Shown: piece after piece, positions 43,063 to 52,557 of the stretch
Numbering within the stretch: position 1 is the first letter of the stretch
Layout: every line of letters begins with the position of its first letter
NCBI GenBank assembly: GCA_963710625.1
Contig: CAVQBG010000022.1
Coordinates: 278,704 to 342,703 of the forward strand
Direction: 5' to 3'
Length of the DNA: 64,000 nucleotides
Source of the DNA: Sva-07 sp963710625
GTDB taxonomy: Bacteria > Actinomycetota > Acidimicrobiia > Acidimicrobiales > Ilumatobacteraceae
The notes under the pieces: generated by a model
Database searches by the model: none
What the model was told of the DNA's origin: nothing
Seen by the model: the letters and a program-made list of their open reading frames with translations, nothing else
Program-made: the position numbers and the translations under genes

Positions 43063-43827
43063 TCACAACGCCTTGCCGTACCCGCCGTCGACGACGAGGA
43101 TCTCGCCGGTCGTCAGTTTCGAGCCGAGCAGGAACCCGAAGATCGCATCCTTGACGTCCTCGGGCGTGCAGACGGCACCCAGCAGCGTCCTGTCGACGAC
43201 CGACTGCTTGATCGTGTCGAACGCGTCGCCGAATCCCTCCTGCAACCACGAACCGTCGATGAAGCCCGGGCACACCGTGTTCACCTGCACCTCTGGTCCC
43301 ATCACTCGGGCGAGCGTGACGGTCAAGTTGTTGAGGCCCGCCTTCGACGTGCAGTACGGGATCGAACTCCCGGTGCCGTAGACGCCTGCGACGCTCGACA
43401 CGTTGACGATCTGCCCGCCGCCGTCGGCCTTCAACGCTGTCGCTGCGGCCCTCGCCATTTGGAACGGGCCGATCAGGTTGACGCCCATGATCGAGGTCCA
43501 CGTCTCCGCCGTCACCGCATCGAGGTCGTGATGCGGGATGAAGCTCGTGGTGCCGGCGTTGTTGACGAGGACGTCGAGCCGTCCGAAGCTGTCGGTCGCG
43601 GCAGCGACGAGACGGCGACAGTCGTCGTCGTCTGCGACGTTCGCCTGGACGGCGATCGCTCGAACCCCGCTCGCCGCTGCCTCGGCGGCCACGGCCTCGG
43701 CGGCGTCCTTGGATCGGGAGTAGTTCACGACGACGTCGCAACCGGCCGAGGCCAGCGCGAGGGCGGTCGCTCGTCCGACGCCGGTCCCCGCTCCGGTCAC
43801 GATTGCAGCCTTGCCCGACAGATCCAT
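43063..43827 (-). CDS. short-chain dehydrogenase/reductase
   Basis: A 254-residue SDR. The cofactor motif is IVTGAGTGVGRATALAL with NYSRSKDAAEA, suggesting NADP, then NNAGTTSF, and the catalytic triad lies in VNVSSVAGVYGTGSSIPYCTSKAGL (Ser, Tyr-x-x-x-Lys; the Tyr is in PYCTSK). The C-terminal EILVVDGGYGKAL is typical. The substrate is unknown. The gene is 4 bases from the sodX stop (convergent) and diverges from the hypothetical gene at 43895. Confidence 0.88.
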   Translation of the reverse strand: MDLSGKAAIVTGAGTGVGRATALALASAGCDVVVNYSRSKDAAEAVAAEAAASGVRAIAVQANVADDDDCRRLVAAATDSFGRLDVLVNNAGTTSFIPHHDLDAVTAETWTSIMGVNLIGPFQMARAAATALKADGGGQIVNVSSVAGVYGTGSSIPYCTSKAGLNNLTVTLARVMGPEVQVNTVCPGFIDGSWLQEGFGDAFDTIKQSVVDRTLLGAVCTPEDVKDAIFGFLLGSKLTTGEILVVDGGYGKAL

Positions 43828-43894
43828 GGTGCGCTCTCCTGTTCCGTTGTGTCGATGTTCACAGCGCGAACGGCCGACCGTAGCCTGAGGACTC

Positions 43895-44290
43895 ATGCAG
43901 ATCGTCGCCGCACTCTTCGTCGAGAACTTCGAGATGCGTCAGGCGCCGGGGCCGTCGACGCGCATCGACCTGAGCGGCGTGATGTTCTCGATGGCCGCGC
44001 CGTCGCCGGCCCCGGTGACGATCGAGCCGCACCTCGTGGCGTTGATCTTCTGCCCGGAGGGTGAGCCGGGCAGCGGTGTGTTCGAGGTCGTGTTCCGGCG
44101 GGGCGTCGACGAGGACAGCGAGCAGATCGCCCGCAACGTCAGCCCGTTCACCGTCGAGCCCGGCAAGTTCACCTACCGGCTCGTGCGTGGCCAGTTGGAA
44201 TTCGACGACTACGACCAGGTGTTCGCGCACTGCCGCATCGACCACGGCCCCTGGCACCTCGTCCCCTTCACCCTGCTCCCTCCCGCCTGA
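43895..44290 (+). CDS. conserved hypothetical protein, beta-rich
   Basis: A 131-residue protein with alternating hydrophobic strands (MQIVAALFVENFEMRQAPG, VTIEPHLVALIFCPEG, GVFEVVFRRG, FTYRLVRGQLEFDDYDQV, WHLVPFTLLPPA) that suggest a beta-sandwich or ligand-binding fold. There is no signal or membrane segment. No family is recognised; similar small actinobacterial proteins carry no assigned function. It is a single gene upstream of the transketolase gene. Confidence 0.65.
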   Translation: MQIVAALFVENFEMRQAPGPSTRIDLSGVMFSMAAPSPAPVTIEPHLVALIFCPEGEPGSGVFEVVFRRGVDEDSEQIARNVSPFTVEPGKFTYRLVRGQLEFDDYDQVFAHCRIDHGPWHLVPFTLLPPA

Positions 44291-44298
44291 CGATTGCA

Positions 44299-44319
44299 CC
44301 ATGGGTCAGGGACCCCTGG
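44299..44319. repeat. palindrome related to the one at 52509
   Basis: ccatgggtc (44299-44307) pairs with gacccctgg (44311-44319), one mismatch, around agg, just after the stop of the hypothetical gene. It shares the gacccctgg arm with the perfect palindrome at 52509-52543. Confidence 0.45.
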
Positions 44320-44368
44320 GCCAATCGGGTTGGTTCGCTTCCGGAGGCCGTCAGGTACTGTCGCCCGC

Positions 44369-46321
44369 GTGTCGTTGACTGCCGAACAGGACCAGCTCGC
44401 CGTCTCGCTCATCCGGGGGATGGCAATGGACGGCCCACTCGCCGCGAACAGCGGCCACCAGGGCACCGCCATGGCGCTCGCACCACTGGGACACGTGCTC
44501 TACAGCCGCGTGATGCGACACGATCCGGCGGATCCGGCCTGGCCCGACCGTGACCGATTCGTGCTCTCCAACGGCCACGCGTCGATCCTGCAGTACACGT
44601 TGCTGTTCCTGTCGGGCTACGGACTCGAACTCGACGACCTCCGCCAGTTCCGTCAGTGGGAGTCGGCGACACCGGGACATCCCGAGGCCGGCCACACCGC
44701 GGGCGTCGAGGTCACGACCGGTCCGCTCGGGCAGGGCTTCGGCAACGCCGTCGGCATGGCGATCGCCGAAGAGAACCTCCGCGCCCGATTCGGCGCCGAC
44801 GCCCAGGACCATCACACCTTCGTGATCGCCGGCGACGGCTGCCTGATGGAGGGCATCAGCCATGAAGCGGCGTCCCTGGCCGGGCATCTCGGCCTCGGCA
44901 GGCTGATCTGCATCTTCGACGACAACAAGATCACGATCGACGGCCCGACGAGCATGTCGACGAACGACGACGTCGTCATGCGCTTCCGTGCCTACGGCTG
45001 GGACGTCGTCGAGCTCGGTGAGATGGCCGACGATCTCGACGGACTCGAAGCAGCGTTGCTCGCCGCGAAGGCCCAGACCGACAAGCCGTCGCTGCTCGTG
45101 TTGCGCTCACACATCGGTGAGCCGTCGCCCGATCACGTCGACACCCACGGCGCCCACGGCAATCCGTTCTCCCCCGACGACGTCGCCCGGACCAAGAAGA
45201 TCATGGGCATCCCCGACGAGCCGTTCTGGGCGCCCGACGATCTCGTCGCCGCCTACCGGGCGCACGCCGCCGAACGAGGTGACGCCGCCCGGGCCGGTTG
45301 GACGCAGCGCAGCACCGACGTGACGGCCGGACCGCAGTGGCAGGCGGCCTGGGCGGGCACCGGCACCAGCGGCTGGGATGCCGATCTGCCCGCGTACGAG
45401 TTCGGTGAGTCGGTCGCCACCCGCAAGGCGATCCAGACGGCCCTCGACGCCACCTACGACAACCTTCCCGGGCTGATCTCCGGGTCGGCCGATCTGACCG
45501 GCAGCAACGGAACCGGCCTGTCGCGTACCACGTCGTTCACCGCCGACGACCGCACCGGGCGCTATCTCCACTACGGCATCCGCGAACACGCGATGGGCAG
45601 TGCACTCGTCGGGATGGCCCAGCACGGTGGCACGCTGCCGATCGGCGGCACGTTCTTCGTGTTCTCCGACTACATGCGACCGCCGATCCGCCTCGCCGCG
45701 CTGTCCGGGGCCAAGTGCTGCTTCGTCTTCACCCACGACTCGGTCGGCGTCGGCGAGGACGGACCGACCCACCAGCCCGTGGAACACCTCGCGACGCTGC
45801 GGGCGATGCCGGACCTCCACGTGGTCCGACCCGCCGACGGCAACGAGACGATTCACGCCTGGGCCGATGTCGTTCGCCATGACGGGCCGTCGGTGCTCGT
45901 GCTCAGCCGCCAGAACATCCGGGTGACCACCGACGGCTCCGCCGTCGAGCGCGGTGCGGGGATCGTCACCGACTCCGATGTCGCGCCGCAGGTCGTGCTG
46001 GTCGGCACCGGCAGCGAGGTCGAGGTGTGCGTCGACGCCGCCGCCGCGCTCAACGACCAGGGCGTGGCCGCTCGGGCCGTGAGCATGCCCAGCTGGGACC
46101 GCTTCGCCGCTCAGGACCGTTCATTCCGCGACGAGATCCTCCCACCCGGCGTGCCGGTGGTCTCCGTCGAGGCGGCCACCACCTTCGGCTGGGAGCGCTA
46201 CTCCGATGTCGCCATCGGCATCGACCGCTTCGGCGCGAGTGCTCCCGGCGAGCTCGTGCTCGACAAGCTCGGCATCAACGTCGAACATGTCGTGCGCCGG
46301 GCACTCGAACTCGTTTCCTGA
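44369..46321 (+). CDS. tkt: transketolase
   Basis: A 650-residue thiamine-diphosphate enzyme of the pentose phosphate pathway and Calvin-type carbon shuffling. LSNGHASILQYTLLFLSGYG and GHPEAGHTAGVEVTTGPLGQGFGNAVG are the N-terminal signature; the ThDP motif is IAGDGCLMEGISHEAAS...DDNKITID. The pyrimidine-binding domain has HYGIREHAMGSALVG. GTG 44369 is chosen because homology begins at VSLTAEQDQLAV. It is followed 23 bases later by transaldolase. Confidence 0.95.
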   Translation: MSLTAEQDQLAVSLIRGMAMDGPLAANSGHQGTAMALAPLGHVLYSRVMRHDPADPAWPDRDRFVLSNGHASILQYTLLFLSGYGLELDDLRQFRQWESATPGHPEAGHTAGVEVTTGPLGQGFGNAVGMAIAEENLRARFGADAQDHHTFVIAGDGCLMEGISHEAASLAGHLGLGRLICIFDDNKITIDGPTSMSTNDDVVMRFRAYGWDVVELGEMADDLDGLEAALLAAKAQTDKPSLLVLRSHIGEPSPDHVDTHGAHGNPFSPDDVARTKKIMGIPDEPFWAPDDLVAAYRAHAAERGDAARAGWTQRSTDVTAGPQWQAAWAGTGTSGWDADLPAYEFGESVATRKAIQTALDATYDNLPGLISGSADLTGSNGTGLSRTTSFTADDRTGRYLHYGIREHAMGSALVGMAQHGGTLPIGGTFFVFSDYMRPPIRLAALSGAKCCFVFTHDSVGVGEDGPTHQPVEHLATLRAMPDLHVVRPADGNETIHAWADVVRHDGPSVLVLSRQNIRVTTDGSAVERGAGIVTDSDVAPQVVLVGTGSEVEVCVDAAAALNDQGVAARAVSMPSWDRFAAQDRSFRDEILPPGVPVVSVEAATTFGWERYSDVAIGIDRFGASAPGELVLDKLGINVEHVVRRALELVS

Positions 46322-46344
46322 CCCCGACCCTCAAGGAGCCACCA

Positions 46345-47443
<1,099 letters not shown>

Positions 47444-47454
<11 letters not shown>

Positions 47455-47508
47455 CCCAACACCCTGTAACCCAACACCCTGTAACCCAACACCCCGTAGC
47501 CCAACACC
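47444..47508 (+). repeat. 15-bp tandem repeat spanning the tal stop codon
   Basis: Three exact copies of acaccctgtaaccca at 47444, 47459 and 47474, a fourth with two changes (47489-47503) and a partial fifth. The first copy contains the tal stop TAA, and each exact copy repeats that TAA in the same frame. It probably arose by slippage of the gene end. Confidence 0.88.
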
Positions 47509-47524
47509 AGCCGAAAACTTGCGC

Positions 47525-47550
47525 GAATCGGTCGCTCAGCGACCCGATTC
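47525..47550. terminator. hairpin between tal and the oxidoreductase gene
   Basis: gaatcggtcgct (47525-47536) pairs with agcgacccgattc (47538-47550) with one bulged C and a one-base centre. It lies between two convergent genes. Reading on the minus strand, it is followed within ten bases by a TTTT run. Confidence 0.55.
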
Positions 47551-47582
47551 CGCAGGATTTCCGGGGTGGGGGCGGCCGGTCA

Positions 47583-49142
47583 TCACACCTGGGCGACCTC
47601 GATGAAGCGGCGGGGGTAGCCCTGGGCGCCGTTCGGAGCGACCGGAGCGGTCTCCTCGGTCTGCGGTTCACCGTCGCCGTCGAATGCGCGAGCCTCGACC
47701 ATGTACTTCCCGGGAGCGGCGTCGAAACGGGCCACCCACTGCACCCACGTGTCGTCCGACGGAACGCCGCCGAGTTCGGCTTCGATCCAGTCGCCGCGGT
47801 CGAGACGCACCTGCACCCGTGAGACGCCTCGGTGGATCGCCCAGGCGACACCGCCGACCACCATCTGACCGGGACGGGCACCCGGCCGATCGGTGTCGAT
47901 GCGCGACATCGTCTTGATCGGACCTTCTTTCGACCAGCCGCGCGGCACCCAGTAGGCGTCGTAGTCCTCCCACCGGGTCAGCTCGATGTCGGTCACCCAC
48001 TTGGTTGCCGACACGTAACCGTACAGCCCGGGCACGACCATCCGCACCGGATACCCGTGGCGCGCCGGCAAGGGTTCGCCGTTCATCGCGATCGCCAGCA
48101 GTGCGTCGCGGCCGTCCATGATCGTCTCGGTCGGCGTCCCGGCGGTCCACCCGTCGATCGACGTGCTCACCACCTGTGTCGCACCCGGTTGCACACCGGC
48201 TTCTTCAAGGACGTTCTTGAGCAGGACACCCTGCCACTGTGCGTTGCCGACGAGGTCGCCGCCGATCGGGTTCGACACGCACGACAACGTCACGTACCGC
48301 TCGACCTGCGGTCGTTCGAGGAGATCCGCGAACGTCAGCTCGATCGGGTTGTCGACCATGCCGTGGATCTTGAGCCGCCACGAGTCCTTCGAGACCTGGG
48401 GCACGACCAGCGCCGTGTCGATCCGGTAGAAGTCGCTGTTCGGCGTCACGAAGGGCTCCATGCCCTCGACCGGAACCTGGGCGTTCGCAGGCAGGACCGC
48501 GCTCCGCGACGCAGGGGCGGGAAGCGCGATGTCGGAACGCTCGGCGCTCACCTCGAAGCGCTGCTGGAGCAGGCGGCCGACACCGCCGACGAGCACGGCG
48601 GCCGATCCGATGCCGATCGCTCCCCCCACGAACCGCCGGCGATCGACGCCCATCGTCTGGGCCGGCACGGACGGCTGGAGGCCGTCCGCCGACGCGCGCG
48701 GTTGCGGCCGGGGAGCGAGGTACCAGAGCACGGTGATCGACACCGCCGTGCCGACGATGGTGGGCAGCAGCTTGCCGAGGCTCGGCGCCGGGCGCGTCAG
48801 CACGGCGAACGCTCCGAGGAGGCCGATCACGCTGGTCAGGGCATACGCGGCACTGCGGGCCCCGCGCATTGCGAGCACACCCACGGTGATCCCGATCCCG
48901 AACACCACGATCAGTGCGCCGAGGATCAGCACGACCTTGTCGTTCGTCCCGAAGGTGTCGATCGCCCACTCCTTGAGGGGGCGCGGCACGATGTCGATGA
49001 AGACCTGACCAACCGGAACGACGGGCGACGCCGAGCCGTCGACGAGGCCGACCACGAGCTCGGCGGCGGCGAGCCCGGCGCCGGTCGCGAGCAGACCGAG
49101 CACCGGTCCCTGCCACTTCGACCCGTACGATCCAGACTGCAT
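47583..49142 (-). CDS. membrane-bound molybdopterin oxidoreductase (sulfite oxidase-like)
   Basis: A 519-residue protein. Four membrane segments occupy the first 160 residues. A twin-arginine-like motif (VDRRRFVGGAIGIG, about 178-191) then leads into an exported domain of the sulfite oxidase/YedY type, with the molybdenum cysteine in YVTLSCVSNPIGGDLVGNAQWQG and the MPT segment GYPVRMVVPGLYGYVSATKW. The C-terminal Mo-co dimerisation domain follows. It may oxidise sulfite or reduce oxidised methionine; the substrate is unsettled. The TatABC proteins in this window could export it. Confidence 0.85.
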   Translation of the reverse strand: MQSGSYGSKWQGPVLGLLATGAGLAAAELVVGLVDGSASPVVPVGQVFIDIVPRPLKEWAIDTFGTNDKVVLILGALIVVFGIGITVGVLAMRGARSAAYALTSVIGLLGAFAVLTRPAPSLGKLLPTIVGTAVSITVLWYLAPRPQPRASADGLQPSVPAQTMGVDRRRFVGGAIGIGSAAVLVGGVGRLLQQRFEVSAERSDIALPAPASRSAVLPANAQVPVEGMEPFVTPNSDFYRIDTALVVPQVSKDSWRLKIHGMVDNPIELTFADLLERPQVERYVTLSCVSNPIGGDLVGNAQWQGVLLKNVLEEAGVQPGATQVVSTSIDGWTAGTPTETIMDGRDALLAIAMNGEPLPARHGYPVRMVVPGLYGYVSATKWVTDIELTRWEDYDAYWVPRGWSKEGPIKTMSRIDTDRPGARPGQMVVGGVAWAIHRGVSRVQVRLDRGDWIEAELGGVPSDDTWVQWVARFDAAPGKYMVEARAFDGDGEPQTEETAPVAPNGAQGYPRRFIEVAQV

Positions 49143-50172
49143 GGACCCAGATGTATCCGAAGAAGCGGTGTCCCGAGCACGTTCCATCGTGTCCGAGCTG
49201 GGTGTTTCCGAGAATGTTCGACTCGCGGAAGAACTTGTTTCCGAAACGCTCGGGCTCATCACCGACCAGCCTGACACGCTCGATCTGAAGATCGCCACTG
49301 CAGCGCTGACCGAGATGCGCGACGCCTACGCGATGTTCGCTCCGTACAAGGACCGTCGCAAGGTCGCGATCTTCGGGTCGGCCCGCACGAGCGCCGACGA
49401 CCCCCTGTACGGATTGACCCGTCGTCTTGCCGCCACCCTCGCCGAACGCGGGTGGATGACCGTCACCGGCGCCGGACCGGGAATCATGGAGGCGGGTATG
49501 GAAGGAGCCGGGCGGGAGAACTCGATCGGCGTCTCGATTCGGCTCCCGTTCGAGACCGGCGCCAACTCGATCATCGCCGGGGACGAGAAGCACGTGAGCA
49601 TGAAGTACTTCTTCACGCGCAAGCTGATGCTGATCAAGGAGTCGCAGGGATTCGTGTGCCTACCGGGTGGATTCGGGACGCTCGACGAGATGTTCGAGCT
49701 CCTGACGCTCACGCAGACCGGCAAGGGAGTGCCCGTTCCGATCGTGCTGCTCGACGCGCCCGGTGATCCCTACTGGGAGGGCGTCGACACGTTCGTCCGC
49801 CAGCAGCTGATCGCTCGCGGCCTCGTGTCGGCGACCGACGTCGGCCTCTACACGATCACCAACGACTGCGACGAGGCCGCGGTGATCATCGATGACTTCT
49901 ACGCCAACTACGACTCGGTGCGCTACGTCGGCGACCACCTCGTGATCCGGATGCGCCAGGGACCGACCGACGCGCAGCTCGCAGAACTCAACGAGCAGTT
50001 CGGACACCTCGCCTCCCGTGGCTCGATCGACCGGGCCGAGCCCTTCAAGATCGAACGCCGAGACGATGACAAGGTCGACCTCGACCGGATCTCCTTCGTG
50101 TTCGCCAAACGCGGGTACAGCGACCTGGTCGCCATGATCCGCGTCCTGAACGGCTACGTCTCGTCGAGCTGA
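49141..50172 (+). CDS. LOG-family (TIGR00730-type) Rossmann-fold protein
   Basis: A 343-residue lysine decarboxylase-like protein related to cytokinin riboside 5'-monophosphate phosphoribohydrolases. KVAIFGSARTSADDPLYGL, MTVTGAGPGIMEAGMEGA and the hallmark PGGFGTLDEMFELLT (PGGxGTxxE) are clear. The N-terminal 65 residues are a helical extension and the C-terminal 100 an added domain. Its ATG overlaps the start of the divergent oxidoreductase by two bases; a -10-like tacgat lies ten bases upstream, as for leaderless messages. Confidence 0.85.
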   Translation: MDPDVSEEAVSRARSIVSELGVSENVRLAEELVSETLGLITDQPDTLDLKIATAALTEMRDAYAMFAPYKDRRKVAIFGSARTSADDPLYGLTRRLAATLAERGWMTVTGAGPGIMEAGMEGAGRENSIGVSIRLPFETGANSIIAGDEKHVSMKYFFTRKLMLIKESQGFVCLPGGFGTLDEMFELLTLTQTGKGVPVPIVLLDAPGDPYWEGVDTFVRQQLIARGLVSATDVGLYTITNDCDEAAVIIDDFYANYDSVRYVGDHLVIRMRQGPTDAQLAELNEQFGHLASRGSIDRAEPFKIERRDDDKVDLDRISFVFAKRGYSDLVAMIRVLNGYVSSS

Positions 50173-50348
50173 CGAAGGACACCTGCGGCCTTCTCGATCG
50201 CCCGCCTCGCCTGCATCAGCTTCTTGTCGTCCGCCGGGCGGGTGACCTCACCGTTGGCCGAGGCCTCTCGGAGACGGTCGAAGGCGAGCTCGTCGAGATC
50301 TGCCGCAACCGACTCGAGACGCTCGACCAATCCGGAGTACTCGCCCAT
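50154..50348 (-). CDS. small helical protein of unknown function
   Basis: A 64-residue two-helix protein (GLVERLESVAADLDELAFDRLREA, then KLMQARRAIEKAAGVLRQL), with a pattern seen in small actinobacterial proteins. Its first base overlaps the glcF stop (TGATG), so it is translated after glcF. The last 19 bases overlap the convergent LOG-family gene. Confidence 0.6.
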   Translation of the reverse strand: MGEYSGLVERLESVAADLDELAFDRLREASANGEVTRPADDKKLMQARRAIEKAAGVLRQLDET

Positions 50349-51553
50349 CACCGACCAGCCACGCCGAGCGCTTCGGCCACGAGATCGACCGGATGCCTCA
50401 CCGGCAGATCGAGCACCGCGCCGAGATGCATCGAGCAGCCGGGGTTCGCGCTCGCCACGGCGACGGCATCCGATCGTTCGGTCGCCCGCCGGATCGACGC
50501 CACTTTCCGCTCGCGGATCTCGCCGGCGAGTGACGGCTGCAACGCCGAGTAGGCGCCACCGGCGCCACAACACAGGCCGTCGTCGTCGAGCTCGACCACG
50601 TCGGCGACGTGCCCGAGCAGTGTCCGGACCGGTTCATGCGCCCGTTGGACGTGACGCAGGTGGCACGGGTCCTGCACGATGATCGTCCGGCGCGGCCCGG
50701 CCGGATCGGGCAGGCGGGCAACTCGCTCGGCCAGCCATTCCGAGATGTCGAGGACTCGAGCGCTGAACCGATGGGACTCCTCGGTGTCGAGCAGATGGCC
50801 GTACTCCTTCATCGCGGCGCCGCACCCGGCGGAGTTCACCAGGATCGGTGCACTTCCGGGCATCGACGCCATCACCCGCTCGGCCAGCGCGGCTGCGTCG
50901 TCATGGAGGCCGGCATGCGCATGCAGTGCACCGCAGCAGCCCCCTCCGGTTCCGGGCACTGCGTGGTTGGCGCCTGCGAGCGTGATCAGGGCCGCCGTGT
51001 TGCGATGCGTGTCGCGCTGCCAGGCATCCATCACGCAACCGGTGAAGAGCCATACGTCGTCGCCGGTGGTCTCGACCTTCGGGGACCGGCGCAGTGCGAG
51101 GCGCGGAATCCCGAGTCGCTTCGGAACGAGCCGGAGCCGTTGTCCCACGGCGATTGCCGTCGACCCAGCGAGCAGGACCCGGTGCCGTGGCAGCATTCGC
51201 AGACCGAACCGTTGCCACCAGGGAGTCATCCGACCCTGCCCGGCGAGTGTCGTTCGTGTCTGTTCCATCAGCGCCCCGAACTGCACCCCACTCGGACATG
51301 CCATCTCGCAGCCCCGGCACTGCACGCAGGTCTCCACGAAGTCGACGAACTCGTCGTCGATCGGGAGTCCACCACGCTCGACCGCCCGCATGGCATCGAT
51401 GCGCCCGCGCGGCGAGTACTTCTCTTCCCCCGTCACCCGGAACGTCGGACAGTGAGGCAGACACAGACCGCAGCTCACGCACGTGGCCGCCAGCTCGGCG
51501 TCCAGTCCGAGCACCGACCGCCCGATGCGTTGGGAACCCGTCGTGGTGCTCAT
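50348..51553 (-). CDS. glcF: glycolate oxidase iron-sulfur subunit GlcF
   Basis: A 401-residue electron-transfer subunit. Two [4Fe-4S] motifs are CVSCGLCLPHCP and CVQCRGCEMACP. Two CCG domains carry GGCCGALHAHAG and LCCGAGGAYSALQP. It should pass electrons from GlcD/GlcE to the quinone pool. The glcD and glcE genes are about 3 kb away on the same strand, separated by genes on the other strand. ATG 51553 was chosen at MSTTTGSQ, before the first cluster. Confidence 0.92.
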   Translation of the reverse strand: MSTTTGSQRIGRSVLGLDAELAATCVSCGLCLPHCPTFRVTGEEKYSPRGRIDAMRAVERGGLPIDDEFVDFVETCVQCRGCEMACPSGVQFGALMEQTRTTLAGQGRMTPWWQRFGLRMLPRHRVLLAGSTAIAVGQRLRLVPKRLGIPRLALRRSPKVETTGDDVWLFTGCVMDAWQRDTHRNTAALITLAGANHAVPGTGGGCCGALHAHAGLHDDAAALAERVMASMPGSAPILVNSAGCGAAMKEYGHLLDTEESHRFSARVLDISEWLAERVARLPDPAGPRRTIIVQDPCHLRHVQRAHEPVRTLLGHVADVVELDDDGLCCGAGGAYSALQPSLAGEIRERKVASIRRATERSDAVAVASANPGCSMHLGAVLDLPVRHPVDLVAEALGVAGR

Positions 51554-51689
51554 CCGCCGGACATCGTAGGTCCGGGGGCCGCACCGGAGCCCACGCAACC
51601 GCCACGAGCGACGGAGTACCGGTCGCCGTCCAACGAAGTGCGGAGCCGGACGGCGCGATCGCTCACCGGACGCAATACCGTCGCTGGGC

Positions 51690-52508
51690 ATGCCCGAGGG
51701 CCACACCATCCACCGAATCGCCCGCGACCACACCAGACTGCTCGTCGGCCGCTCGGTTCGTGTCTCCAGCCCGCAGGGTCGGTTCGAGGCCGACGCCGAA
51801 CGGGTGGATGGCGCAGTGCTCGATCGCATCGAGCCGTACGGTAAGCACCTGTTCTACCGATGGTCGACCGGCGAGGTCGGCCACGTGCACCTCGGCCTGT
51901 TCGGCAAGTACCGGGTGCAGCGCACCGACGACTCCCCTGACCCGATCGGGCAGGTGCGCATGCGCTTGCAGGTCGAACCGGACGGCAACCTCGACCAGTA
52001 CGTCACGGTCGACCTCAGCGGTCCGACCGCCTGCTCGATCGACCCCCCGTCGGTGCGGCGAGAGATCCTGGCTCGGCTGGGCCCTGACCCGATCCGGCGC
52101 GGCTCGAAGCCGGATGCGATGATCGCCAAGGTCGGTCGGAGTTCGCGCGGCATCGGCGACCTGCTGATGGACCAGTCGGTCGTCGCCGGTGTCGGCAACG
52201 TCTATCGAGCCGAGGCACTGTTCGTCACCGGAATCCATCCGCTCCGGCCCGGCACCGACTGCGATCCGGTCGAGCTCGAGGCACTCTGGGCGACCGTGCA
52301 GGGGATGCTGCGCCAAGGGGTGAAGGACGGCCGCATCGTCACCGTCAGTCGGAGCGAACTCGGCATCGCCGGGAGCAAACGTATCCCCCGCCGGGAAGCG
52401 ACCTATGCCTACAAGCGCGATCGGTGCCTGCGCTGCGGTGACGAGATCCGGCGCATCGAGATCGCCAACCGCACCTGCTACTACTGCCCGACCGACCAAC
52501 CCCGCTGA
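51690..52508 (+). CDS. nei: Fpg/Nei-family DNA glycosylase (endonuclease VIII-type)
   Basis: A 272-residue base-excision repair enzyme. MPEGHTIHRIARDH gives the catalytic Pro2 and Glu3; KHLFYRWSTGEVGHVHLGLFGKYRV is typical of the Nei2 branch. The helix-two-turn-helix (LLMDQSVVAGVGNVYRAEAL) and the C-terminal zinc finger (CLRCGDEIRRIEIANRTCYYC) are intact. It acts on oxidised pyrimidines as an AP lyase. A perfect 35-base palindrome begins just after its stop. Confidence 0.93.
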   Translation: MPEGHTIHRIARDHTRLLVGRSVRVSSPQGRFEADAERVDGAVLDRIEPYGKHLFYRWSTGEVGHVHLGLFGKYRVQRTDDSPDPIGQVRMRLQVEPDGNLDQYVTVDLSGPTACSIDPPSVRREILARLGPDPIRRGSKPDAMIAKVGRSSRGIGDLLMDQSVVAGVGNVYRAEALFVTGIHPLRPGTDCDPVELEALWATVQGMLRQGVKDGRIVTVSRSELGIAGSKRIPRREATYAYKRDRCLRCGDEIRRIEIANRTCYYCPTDQPR

Positions 52509-52543
52509 GTGTTACGCCAGGGGTCTGACCCCTGGCGTAACAC
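52509..52543. repeat. perfect 35-bp palindrome after nei
   Basis: gtgttacgccaggggtc (52509-52525) and gacccctggcgtaacac (52527-52543) are exact complements around one base. It starts directly after the nei stop TGA and ends 14 bases before the aldehyde dehydrogenase ATG. It may be a terminator for nei, a mobile palindromic element or an operator. Confidence 0.85.
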
Positions 52544-52557
52544 GTAGTGTGGGGAGC

